Source of the DNA: an uncultured bacterium
GTDB lineage: Bacteria > Cyanobacteriota > Vampirovibrionia > Gastranaerophilales > Gastranaerophilaceae
NCBI GenBank assembly: GCA_900553845.1
Contig: USEW01000010.1
Coordinates: 1 to 20,284, forward strand
DNA: 20,284 nt
Direction of reading: 5' to 3'
Part shown: positions 7,059-14,643 of the stretch, one piece after another
Layout: each line of letters opens with the position of its first letter
Numbering within the stretch: position 1 is the stretch's first letter
The notes under the pieces: generated by a model
Told to the model about the DNA's origin: nothing
Database searches by the model: none
The model's input: only the letters and a program-made list of their open reading frames with translations
Program-made: the position numbers and the translations under genes

Positions 7059-8297
7059 ATGCCTATTTTAGATACATTAAAACAAACGGATAATGAAATT
7101 TATAATTTAATAAACGAAGAACTTCTTCGCCAGCAAAATACAATTGAACTTATTGCAAGTGAAAATTTTACATCATGTGCAGTTATGGAAGCATGTGGAA
7201 GTATTTTGACAAATAAATATGCCGAAGGAAAGCCATATAAACGTTTTTATAATGGTTGTGATGTTGTTGATAAAATAGAAGAGATTGCTATTAATAGAGC
7301 AAAAAAACTTTTTCAAGCCGAGCATGCCAATGTTCAACCTCATAGCGGTGCACAAGCAAATATGGCTGTATTTTTATATGCATTAAAACCTGGTGATACT
7401 GTTATGGGTATGGATTTATCAAATGGAGGTCATTTAACGCATGGTTCGCCTGTTAATTTTTCTGGTTTATATTTTAATATAGTAAGTTATGGTGTTAACG
7501 AAAACGGTGAAATTGACTATGACAAAATTGAAGCGCTTGCGAAAGAACATAAACCAAAACTTATCATTTGTGGCGCCAGCAACTATTCTAAAATTATTGA
7601 TTTTGAACGTTTTTCAAAAATAGCAAAAAGTGTTAATGCTCTCCTTATGGCTGATATTGCGCATATTGCTGCACTTGTTGCAACAGGATATCATCCAAGT
7701 CCTGTGCCTTATGCTGATTTTGTCACAACAACTACACATAAAACTCTTAGAGGACCAAGAGGCGGAATAATTATGTGTAAAGCCGAACATGCTCAGGGTA
7801 TAGATAAAGCAGTTTTCCCAGGTGTTCAAGGTGGTCCTTTAGAACATATTATAGCTGCTAAAGCCGTTGCATTAAAGGAAGCATTGTCTGATGATTTTAA
7901 AGTATATGCAAACAATATAATTAAAAATTCAAAAGCTTTATGTCAATCACTAATTGACAACGGCATGGATATTGTTGGCGGCATGACAGAAAATCATTTG
8001 ATGACATTAAATTTAACAAAACTAAATAAAACAGGAAAAGATATAGCAAATGTTCTTGAAAAAATAAACATAACTGCAAATAAAAATACTGTTCCAAATG
8101 ACCCTCAAAGTCCTTTTGTAACAAGCGGTGTTCGTCTTGGTGTGGCAGCTGTTACAACACGGGGATTTAAAGAAGATGATATGAAAGTTTTAGGTGAAAT
8201 TATTGCACAAGCTGTTAAAAACAGTGATGATGAAAGCAAATTAGATAATTTAAAACTTGAGGTAAAAACACTTTTAAATAAATATCCTTTGTATTAA
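7059..8297 (+). CDS. glyA: Serine hydroxymethyltransferase
   Basis: This PLP enzyme converts serine and tetrahydrofolate to glycine and 5,10-methylene-tetrahydrofolate in the cytosol. At 412 residues it matches the bacterial length. ELIASENFTS (about 30-39), the NKYAEGKPYKRFYNG block, QPHSGAQAN and the PLP-lysine motif TTTHKTLRGPRGG with Lys228 are all present. Its one-carbon product feeds 10-formyl-THF, the donor used by Fmt three genes downstream, which gives the operon some metabolic logic. The next gene starts 9 bases after the stop. Confidence 0.97.
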   Translation: MPILDTLKQTDNEIYNLINEELLRQQNTIELIASENFTSCAVMEACGSILTNKYAEGKPYKRFYNGCDVVDKIEEIAINRAKKLFQAEHANVQPHSGAQANMAVFLYALKPGDTVMGMDLSNGGHLTHGSPVNFSGLYFNIVSYGVNENGEIDYDKIEALAKEHKPKLIICGASNYSKIIDFERFSKIAKSVNALLMADIAHIAALVATGYHPSPVPYADFVTTTTHKTLRGPRGGIIMCKAEHAQGIDKAVFPGVQGGPLEHIIAAKAVALKEALSDDFKVYANNIIKNSKALCQSLIDNGMDIVGGMTENHLMTLNLTKLNKTGKDIANVLEKINITANKNTVPNDPQSPFVTSGVRLGVAAVTTRGFKEDDMKVLGEIIAQAVKNSDDESKLDNLKLEVKTLLNKYPLY

Positions 8298-8306
8298 AAT
8301 TATATT

Positions 8307-9386
8307 ATGACAATAATTCAATTAAATGAAGCACATATAATAGGCGCAATAATTTCATACCTTTTAGGTGTATTTGTTGTGCCTTTTGTAATTTACTTTT
8401 CACGAAAAAATAACTTAGTTGACATGCCAGGTGAAAGAAAAATTCATTCTCATCCAATATCAAGACTTGGTGGTATTGCAATATGGCTATCAACAATGCT
8501 TACATTCCTTCTTCTTGTTGTACTGAGTTATTATCCATATGGTTCTTTACTTTCAGGTATATTGCTTGGAAGCAGTTTAATGTTTCTTTTAGGGCTTGTC
8601 GACGATGTATATTGTTTAAAAGCAAAATTTAAATTATTTATTCAAATTGCAATAGCTACAATAGTATTCTTACTTGGCATTCGCATTGATTCAATTTTCA
8701 ACCCGTTTGGCGACCCAGTAACTTTAAATTTATTCTTTTCATATATTGTAACAATGTTATGGATTGTTGGAATAAGCAATGCTGTTAACTTTATTGATGG
8801 TGTTGACGGTTTAGCCGGCTCAATTATCACAGTTAGTTCCGTTACATTAGGATTAATAGCCGTTACTATGGTTCCATCAAGCCCCATAAGTGCTTTAATA
8901 GCTTTTATTTTAGCAGGCTCCATGCTTGCTTTTTTAACTTATAATTTTAATCCGGCTAAAATATTTATGGGTGATAGCGGTGCTTTGTTTGGTGGTTTTT
9001 TGCTTGCAACTTTATCAATAACAGGTGTAATGAAAACAGCAGCTTTATCAATGATTGTACCTTTATTTGTTCTTGCTGTTCCAATAATTGATATAACATT
9101 TTCGTCTCTACGCCGTATATTAAAAGGCACATCTCCTTTTATTGCCGATGCTGAGCATATACATCATAAATTGTTAAAAGCAGGATTTTCACAAAATAAA
9201 ACTGTTTTAATACTTGTGTTAGTTGCAATAGCAATGGGTACACTAGCTGTAATTATTGTTAATGCTTCATTTATGAAATATTTTTTATACGCAGTTGCTT
9301 TTTCCGTGTTTATGCTGTTACTTAGTTTTCTTGCACGTGTCAAAAACACTCAAAATAACGAAAATAATGAAGAAGGTTTAAATTAA
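8307..9386 (+). CDS. Undecaprenyl-phosphate GlcNAc-1-phosphate transferase (WecA/TagO/MraY superfamily)
   Basis: This polytopic inner-membrane enzyme of 359 residues moves a sugar-1-phosphate from a UDP-sugar onto undecaprenyl phosphate, the first step of O-antigen, teichoic-acid-like or exopolysaccharide assembly. Ten or eleven hydrophobic segments carry the superfamily motifs: GLVDD with Asp99/Asp100, NAVNFIDGVDGLAG (158-171), FMGDSG, and the HIHH loop near the C-terminus. The RKIHSHPISRLGG loop (44-56) and the HIHH motif favour WecA/TagO over MraY. The exact sugar is inferred. The start has no Shine-Dalgarno and lies 9 bases after glyA, so coupling with glyA is likely. An Asn/Glu-rich hydrophilic tail ends the protein. 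Confidence 0.9.
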   Translation: MTIIQLNEAHIIGAIISYLLGVFVVPFVIYFSRKNNLVDMPGERKIHSHPISRLGGIAIWLSTMLTFLLLVVLSYYPYGSLLSGILLGSSLMFLLGLVDDVYCLKAKFKLFIQIAIATIVFLLGIRIDSIFNPFGDPVTLNLFFSYIVTMLWIVGISNAVNFIDGVDGLAGSIITVSSVTLGLIAVTMVPSSPISALIAFILAGSMLAFLTYNFNPAKIFMGDSGALFGGFLLATLSITGVMKTAALSMIVPLFVLAVPIIDITFSSLRRILKGTSPFIADAEHIHHKLLKAGFSQNKTVLILVLVAIAMGTLAVIIVNASFMKYFLYAVAFSVFMLLLSFLARVKNTQNNENNEEGLN

Positions 9387-9408
9387 TTAGATATAGGATG
9401 TTTTTTAT

Positions 9409-10008
9409 ATGGCTATAAAAAAAGTTTTGCAATATGGTGATGATATTTTAAGACAAAAAAGTAAAGAAGTGGCTAAAGTTTCACGTAAAATACAAATTTT
9501 ATGCGAAGATTTGCTTGATACCATGTATGCTCAAAACGGTGTAGGCCTTGCAGCTCCACAAATTGGCGTAAATTTAAGAGTTTTTGTTATTGATGTTTCA
9601 AATGGAAATAACGAAAAACTTAACCCGATGGTTTTTATTAATCCCAAAATTATTAAAAAATCAGGAGCTGTAAATAGTTATGAAGGTTGCTTAAGTTTTC
9701 CAAAAGCATATACAAACGTTCGTCGTTACAAAGACGTTGTTGTTAAAGCACTTAATCAAAAAGGAAAATCGTTTGTATTAGAAGCTAAAGAAGGTGAACT
9801 TCTTGCCAGAGCTATACAGCATGAATTTGACCATCTTGATGGCATACTTTTTATTGACCACTGCCGAAACCGATTTGAAGCTGATAACATTTTAAAAGAA
9901 AATAACCTACCGCCAATATGCGTTGACAAACTTATAAAAGAAGACGAACTTGAAGATGAAATACAAAAACAACAAGCAAAAAAAGAAAATCAAAATGAGG
10001 AGTCTTAA
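9409..10008 (+). CDS. def: Peptide deformylase
   Basis: This enzyme removes the formyl group from the N-terminal Met of nascent proteins. The three family motifs are intact: GVGLAAPQIGV (44-54), EGCLSFP with metal ligand Cys94, and QHEFDH with His138, catalytic Glu139 and His142. At 199 residues it exceeds the usual 165-185 because of a charged C-terminal extension rich in Glu, Lys and Gln. AGGA (9395-9398) lies 10 bases before the ATG. It precedes fmt, the classical def-fmt pairing, with 8 bases between them. Confidence 0.97.
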   Translation: MAIKKVLQYGDDILRQKSKEVAKVSRKIQILCEDLLDTMYAQNGVGLAAPQIGVNLRVFVIDVSNGNNEKLNPMVFINPKIIKKSGAVNSYEGCLSFPKAYTNVRRYKDVVVKALNQKGKSFVLEAKEGELLARAIQHEFDHLDGILFIDHCRNRFEADNILKENNLPPICVDKLIKEDELEDEIQKQQAKKENQNEES

Positions 10009-10016
10009 ATAAAAAG

Positions 10017-10970
10017 ATGATTAACGTTGTTTATTTTGGCACCCCGCAAATTGCCGTTAATGCTTTAAATAAATTAATTAATTTTAATGATATAAATATG
10101 GTTTATGTTGTTACCACAAACGATAAACCTCAGGGTCGTGGTTATAAGATATGTGCACCTTGTGTTAAAAGTGCTGCTATAAAGAATAATCTAAAAGTTC
10201 TTCAAACAGATTGTATTCGTAAAGACAGAGAAATTATAGAAGTATTAAAAGCATCAAATATTGATTTCTTTATAACATTTGCTTTTGGTCAAATATTATC
10301 GCAGGAAGTTTTGGATATTCCCAAATATGGAACAATAAATTTGCATGCCTCATTACTTCCAAAATATAGAGGGGCAAATCCTATACAAAGGGCTATTTTA
10401 AATGGGGATAAAATAACTGGTATAACAACAATGATAACAACGTTGGGCCTTGATGAAGGTGATATTTGCATAAATGAAGAAATTAAAATTGATGAGAATA
10501 TGGGATTATTAGCTTTATCTCAAAAAATTTCCGATAAGGCACCTTTTATACTTTATAAAACAATAAAAGGATTATACAACAAAACAATCACTCCCAAAAA
10601 ACAAAGTGATGATAAAAATTTAATTTCATATGCAAATAAGTGTTCAAAAGATGATATGATTTTAGATTTTAATAAAAATACAACTGAATTTTATAATAAA
10701 GTTCGAGCTTTTGATTGCTGCGGTAATGCTTATTTTTGTTTTAATAATAAAAAAATAAAAGTTATTTGCGCCATACCCACTCAAATGAGCGTGGAAAGAA
10801 AACCCGGTGAAATAACTAATATATCCAAAGATGGTGTCACAATAACTACAAAAGACAATGCAATAACTTTAAAAAAAATTAAACCTGAAGGTAAAAATGA
10901 AATGGATGCCTGCTGTTGGGTTAATGGTGCACGGCTTAAAGTCGGAGATTTTATAACTAATGATAATTAA
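10017..10970 (+). CDS. fmt: Methionyl-tRNA formyltransferase
   Basis: This enzyme formylates initiator Met-tRNA with 10-formyl-THF. Of 317 residues, the N-terminal transferase domain contains the catalytic set Asn108, His110 (NLHASLLPKYRGANPIQ) and Asp146 (GLDEGD). The C-terminal beta-barrel tRNA-binding domain runs from about residue 205 to the end. GAGGAG (9997-10002) lies inside the end of def, 14 bases from the ATG, which is long, so coupling to def is likely. Its end overlaps the next gene by 11 bases. Confidence 0.96.
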   Translation: MINVVYFGTPQIAVNALNKLINFNDINMVYVVTTNDKPQGRGYKICAPCVKSAAIKNNLKVLQTDCIRKDREIIEVLKASNIDFFITFAFGQILSQEVLDIPKYGTINLHASLLPKYRGANPIQRAILNGDKITGITTMITTLGLDEGDICINEEIKIDENMGLLALSQKISDKAPFILYKTIKGLYNKTITPKKQSDDKNLISYANKCSKDDMILDFNKNTTEFYNKVRAFDCCGNAYFCFNNKKIKVICAIPTQMSVERKPGEITNISKDGVTITTKDNAITLKKIKPEGKNEMDACCWVNGARLKVGDFITNDN

Positions 10971-11340
10971 TAATTATAATATTTTAACCCGTGGTGTTCG
11001 TGGGGCTATAACAGTTAAAAACAATACAATTGAAGATATTAAATATGCCACTATATCCTTAATTTCTAAAATGATAGAAAAGAATAATATAAAAATATCT
11101 GACATTTCACATTGTATTTTTACAATGACAAATGATTTAAATGCTGCTTATCCAGCTAAATTTGTTCGTGATGAATTAAAATTCGATTTTGTGCCTCTTT
11201 TATGTTTTAATGAACTTAATATTCAAAATAGCTTAAAAATGTGCTTGAGGGCTTTAATTATTATAAATACAGAAAAATCCCAGGAAGAAATAAAACATAT
11301 TTATCTTGAAGGTGCAAAAATTTTACGACCTGATTTGTAA
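10960..11340 (+). CDS. aroH: Chorismate mutase, AroH type
   Basis: This monofunctional enzyme converts chorismate to prephenate for Phe and Tyr synthesis. It has 126 residues of the trimeric AroH fold. The active-site residues of the Bacillus subtilis enzyme all align with a constant offset of seven: Arg14, Cys82, Glu85, Arg97, Tyr115 and Arg123. The TMTNDLNAAYPAK and LRPDL blocks are also typical. The ATG lies within the end of fmt (11-base overlap), which points to translational coupling. No other aromatic pathway gene is adjacent. Confidence 0.95.
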   Translation: MIINNYNILTRGVRGAITVKNNTIEDIKYATISLISKMIEKNNIKISDISHCIFTMTNDLNAAYPAKFVRDELKFDFVPLLCFNELNIQNSLKMCLRALIIINTEKSQEEIKHIYLEGAKILRPDL

Positions 11341-11440
11341 ATATTTGTAAATATTATATAAAAAAATTAAATTTTTACTAAAGTTTTAGCATAAATTTGT
11401 CGATAAATTTAATATTGTAATGATATTAACAAAGGCAAGT

Positions 11441-12508
11441 ATGAAAAATATAGTAAATTTAATTTTAATCTATTTACTTTTTTTACATTCTCCGCTTGTT
11501 GCTTGTGGCACAACAATATCAGGTGCTACTCAAAATGGAAACGTTTTTAATGTTACTCCAAGTCATTTTAGTTCAAGTGGAACAACAGGATTTAGACAAT
11601 ATTCAAACTTTACACTAGATGAAAATCATATCGTTAATCTTGAATTTCAAAACAATATGAATAAATTTGTTAATATTGTTAATAACCCTGTTACAATAAA
11701 TGGCGTATTAAATACAGTTAAAAACGGAAATTTTTATAATGGTAACGCTATTTTTATAACAAAAGGTGGTTTTACAGTTGGAGCATCAGGAGTTATAAAC
11801 GTTGGAAGTTTAAATGTTTATACAACTAATAAGCTTCCCGATATTAATGAATTAAGCAACATGGTTGATTCTTCGTTAGAAAACAATATTGATTCATTTA
11901 AAACACATATGGCACACCCTATCACTATTAATGGTAAAATTCTTGCATTGGAAGATGTAAATTTATATGGTAAATCTTTAACAACAGGAGAAAATTCAGT
12001 TATTCTCACAGGATTCAATCCCAAAGAGAATACAACTATACCTACACAAAATGATATTGCAACTAAAAACATAGCTTCTCAAGCACGGAGTGCTGCAAAT
12101 CTTCGAATTTCTGATATTATAAACACCGGAAATGCCAAAGGGTTATCAAATAATTATACATTTTCATCGTCAAATGGTAAAATAACCATTGTTTCAAAAG
12201 ATAATGTAAATATACAAGGTAAAATAGCATGCGGTAAAGATTTTAATATAGAATCAAATAACGAAATAATATTAAGCGGCCCCATACTTGTAAAAAATAA
12301 TATAAATATAGATAATGATTCAAAGAGTTCACTTGTTATTAGGAATGAAGTTACAATTTTTGATAATGGCAATTTTAATATAAATAAAAAAAATGGAAAA
12401 ACTCATATCCAATCTAATTCAATTATAAATATAAACAAAGGTAATTTAAAAATCATTCAAGAGGATACAAACATAAAATGTCAGAACTATCCAACTCTCT
12501 CCAAATAA
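11441..12508 (+). CDS. N-terminal part of a FhaB/LktA-like filamentous adhesin (frameshifted)
   Basis: A signal segment (about residues 1-21 from this ATG) ends in LVAC, which could be a lipobox. It is followed by a domain like the two-partner-secretion (haemagglutination activity) domain of TpsA proteins: short beta repeats with VNIVNNPVTINGVLNT and GGFTVGASGVINVGSL. The rest is Asn/Ile-rich repeats typical of a beta-helix stalk. I chose the ATG at 11441 because AAAGG lies 5 bases before it. An ATG at 11420 adds seven residues but has no ribosome site. The frame stops at 12508 while the same style of repeats continues in another frame from 12478, so the gene is split. No TpsB transporter is visible nearby. 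Confidence 0.75.
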   Translation: MKNIVNLILIYLLFLHSPLVACGTTISGATQNGNVFNVTPSHFSSSGTTGFRQYSNFTLDENHIVNLEFQNNMNKFVNIVNNPVTINGVLNTVKNGNFYNGNAIFITKGGFTVGASGVINVGSLNVYTTNKLPDINELSNMVDSSLENNIDSFKTHMAHPITINGKILALEDVNLYGKSLTTGENSVILTGFNPKENTTIPTQNDIATKNIASQARSAANLRISDIINTGNAKGLSNNYTFSSSNGKITIVSKDNVNIQGKIACGKDFNIESNNEIILSGPILVKNNINIDNDSKSSLVIRNEVTIFDNGNFNINKKNGKTHIQSNSIININKGNLKIIQEDTNIKCQNYPTLSK

Positions 12509-13260
12509 ACGGTAAAGTCATTTTAAATGATGGTGACGTGTTAATAACCCATGACTCTCCAAAATCAATAAGCATTGACTCAAATACTCTAATTGCAAAT
12601 AATTTCACAATTAATAATTTTAATTCTTTAAATATTCATAAGTATTCTCCTGAAATATTTATATCAAGTAATATTTATACAAAAAACGCTATTAATATAC
12701 TTAACAGCAGTTCGTCAAAAATATTTCTTGATAATAATGGAATATTAAATTCAAATAATATTAATATTTATAACGGATATTATTATAAAGATAGTGGAGC
12801 AGTCCATCTTCAAGGAACAGTATTAGCTAATAACAATTTAAATATTACAAATAACGGAGTTGGACAACTTATCATTGATGAAAATGCATATATCGAGTCA
12901 ACTAATGGCAATACAAATATCCTTGGGAAACGAGGTTCCGGTAGTTTTAACATAAAGAGTAATTTTATTAAAGCAAAGAAAATATTAACAATTTGTCATG
13001 AAGATGATATTACTACCCCTGATATAAGTGACACTGTTAATGTAAAAAATATTACATACGAAATAAATAAAATAATAACAAATGAAACCAATCTACAAAA
13101 AAATGAAACAAATAATTTTTTTAATAGTTACATAACATCAAATGAAGAAATGAAAATAATTGATATAAAAGATTTAAATACTGAAGAATTAATAACAATT
13201 TATGATCTTGAATTTTATAATAAAAAATATTTTTTAGAATCCAAAGCCTTGTACTTTTAA
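12478..13260 (+). CDS. C-terminal part of the split adhesin
   Basis: These 260 residues of Asn/Ile/Ser-rich short beta repeats (NNFTINNFNSLNI, NNLNITNNG) continue the stalk of the preceding fragment one frame away, with a 31-base overlap. No signal peptide is present, which argues against an independent exported protein. Its ATG has GAGG only 13 bases upstream. One extra A in the A4 run at 12475-12478 would join the two parts smoothly (TNIK-MSELSNS). The last 80 residues lose the repeat character. With both parts the protein is about 610 residues, short for this class. Confidence 0.65.
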   Translation: MSELSNSLQINGKVILNDGDVLITHDSPKSISIDSNTLIANNFTINNFNSLNIHKYSPEIFISSNIYTKNAINILNSSSSKIFLDNNGILNSNNINIYNGYYYKDSGAVHLQGTVLANNNLNITNNGVGQLIIDENAYIESTNGNTNILGKRGSGSFNIKSNFIKAKKILTICHEDDITTPDISDTVNVKNITYEINKIITNETNLQKNETNNFFNSYITSNEEMKIIDIKDLNTEELITIYDLEFYNKKYFLESKALYF

Positions 13261-13362
13261 TTTTAAATGTAACAATTTTTTAACATTTCGCCAATAAATA
13301 GCAAAAAATATTTTTAGGTGCCTTATAAGAGTATATAGAAAATTTATTAGAAAATAATTTCC

Positions 13363-13370
13363 AAAGGAGG
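13363..13370 (+). promoter_or_regulatory. Strong ribosome binding site of the HEAT-like gene
   Basis: AAAGGAGG lies 7 bases before the ATG at 13378. It is the longest Shine-Dalgarno match in the window and suggests high expression. The 117-base gap before it holds only a weak hairpin (13265-13270 with 13283-13288) and no convincing promoter boxes. Confidence 0.75.
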
Positions 13371-13377
13371 AACAAAA

Positions 13378-14604
13378 ATGGCTTTAAAGGTACCGTTTGG
13401 ATGTGCAAATTGTATGCAAGGACCGGCGTGGGGACAAAATAGCGGTCAATATAACGCTGTAAAAATAGATATTCATCAACCCGAGATAAAAACATGCGAC
13501 AACGAAGTTAACAAAAAACTTTATGATTACCCTTCAGCAAGTGTGTATGATACAAAAGCTCCAAATAAAGCAACACTTACACCTCCTTTTGAAATTAAAC
13601 AAAAAGAAATTCCTGTTGTTAAAGAACCAGTTATTGAAGAAGAACCCATTGAAAATATATCGTCTTATGTTGACAATGAACCGATTATTGAAGAACCTGC
13701 TGAAAACATATCTTCTTATGTTGATGAACCACCAATTTATTACTTAGAAGGCGATTCAACAGAAACTCAAAATAATTCTGAACCATCGCTTAATGAATCA
13801 TTTGAAGCTCATAACCCATTAAATCATCAAAATGTCGACAAACAAAAACTAGCTTTTGGGGCAAATGAAAAAGTAAAACAATCAAATAAGACAATTGAAA
13901 ATTCTAAATTACCCGAAACAAAAAACGATGCCGAGCCTATATTTAATACTGACGAAGTTGTAAAAACATTAAATTCAAAAGATTTAAAAGAACAGACAAT
14001 CGGACTTGCAACAATTGCATTCATTTGTGAAGAAAATCCCAATATAGCAAAACAATTTTTAAACCCTCCAATTGTTAAAGCATTAACTGATATACTAAAA
14101 CAAGATTCAAGAAAATTAGCAGGTCCTACACCTGAACAAATAAAACTTCGTAAAGAAGTTATGGATGGTAAGAAAATTTCAGATGAACAAATGAAAATAG
14201 CATCTCAAAGTTCACCAATGGAAATGAGTGAACGTAATAAACAGTTTGCTATTTATACAATTGCTTTACTTGATGGCATTTTAATTAATGAATTTGATAA
14301 AAACAATAAAACTTCAAGTGAAAAAGTTGAACTTGAAATGCGTGATTTACCCGGCATGGATAGTGTAATCAATGTATTAAAAACAAACCCAAATCCTGTT
14401 TTAAGGACTACAGCTATTGAAGCTTTATTTTTTGTTGCAAAACCGGAATTCAATCCTGTTATCAAACCAATATTAAAAGCAGCTGTTAATGATAAGGATA
14501 TAAAAGTTAGTGAAACCGCTAAGAAAGCTCTTGCTAATATTGACAAAAAAGGTCAAAATGTTCAAAAGCAAACACAAACAAATCCTAATGTAAAAAATAA
14601 ATAA
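13378..14604 (+). CDS. Protein with low-complexity N-terminal half and HEAT-like C-terminal repeats
   Basis: A 408-residue protein of unknown function with no signal peptide or membrane helix. The N-terminus has CANC (9-12), a possible metal or disulfide pair. Residues 60-180 are Pro/Glu/Asn-rich and probably disordered, with a two-copy repeat (84-117) built on ENISSYVD. A short LAFGA motif lies at 158-162. The C-terminal part (about 190-395) alternates amphipathic helices, such as LKEQTIGLATIAFI, VLRTTAIEALFFVA and VSETAKKALANI, as in HEAT/Armadillo scaffolds that bind other proteins. An adaptor role is inferred. A very strong ribosome site precedes the ATG. nagA follows 39 bases later with its own promoter. 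Confidence 0.78.
   Translation: MALKVPFGCANCMQGPAWGQNSGQYNAVKIDIHQPEIKTCDNEVNKKLYDYPSASVYDTKAPNKATLTPPFEIKQKEIPVVKEPVIEEEPIENISSYVDNEPIIEEPAENISSYVDEPPIYYLEGDSTETQNNSEPSLNESFEAHNPLNHQNVDKQKLAFGANEKVKQSNKTIENSKLPETKNDAEPIFNTDEVVKTLNSKDLKEQTIGLATIAFICEENPNIAKQFLNPPIVKALTDILKQDSRKLAGPTPEQIKLRKEVMDGKKISDEQMKIASQSSPMEMSERNKQFAIYTIALLDGILINEFDKNNKTSSEKVELEMRDLPGMDSVINVLKTNPNPVLRTTAIEALFFVAKPEFNPVIKPILKAAVNDKDIKVSETAKKALANIDKKGQNVQKQTQTNPNVKNK
13627..13728 (+). repeat. Two-copy coding repeat (about 17-18 codons) in the HEAT-like gene
   Basis: Unit 1 (13627-13680) and unit 2 (13681-13728) both encode P-[VI]-I-E-E, then a short variable piece, then ENISSYVD. Many synonymous differences show that the duplication is not recent and that the protein sequence is under constraint. 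Confidence 0.75.
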
Positions 14605-14628
14605 TTAATATATTGTTTTGAATTAAAG

Positions 14629-14637
14629 TGCTATAAT
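14629..14637 (+). promoter_or_regulatory. Extended -10 promoter of nagA, implying a leaderless mRNA
   Basis: TGC followed by consensus TATAAT (14632-14637) is an extended -10 element. The nagA ATG begins at 14644, just where transcription should start. No Shine-Dalgarno and no good -35 are visible. Confidence 0.55.
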
Positions 14638-14643
14638 TATTAT

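Noticed and set aside
11340..11355. Inverted repeat AATATTT-GT-AAATATT after aroH as a terminator
   Set aside because: The stem is all A-T with a 2-base loop and no T run after it, so it is unlikely to terminate transcription and is expected by chance in such AT-rich DNA.
12445..12451. Programmed -1 frameshift at TTTAAAA as the main explanation of the split adhesin
   Set aside because: The heptamer is in phase, but the residues it would create up to 12478 do not look like the stalk repeats, while a one-base indel in the A run joins them well. I see no clear stimulatory hairpin just downstream. Kept only as an alternative.
13265..13288. Hairpin AAATGT/ACATTT after the adhesin as a terminator
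   Set aside because: Only 6 bp with one G-C pair, a 12-base loop and no T run after the stem.
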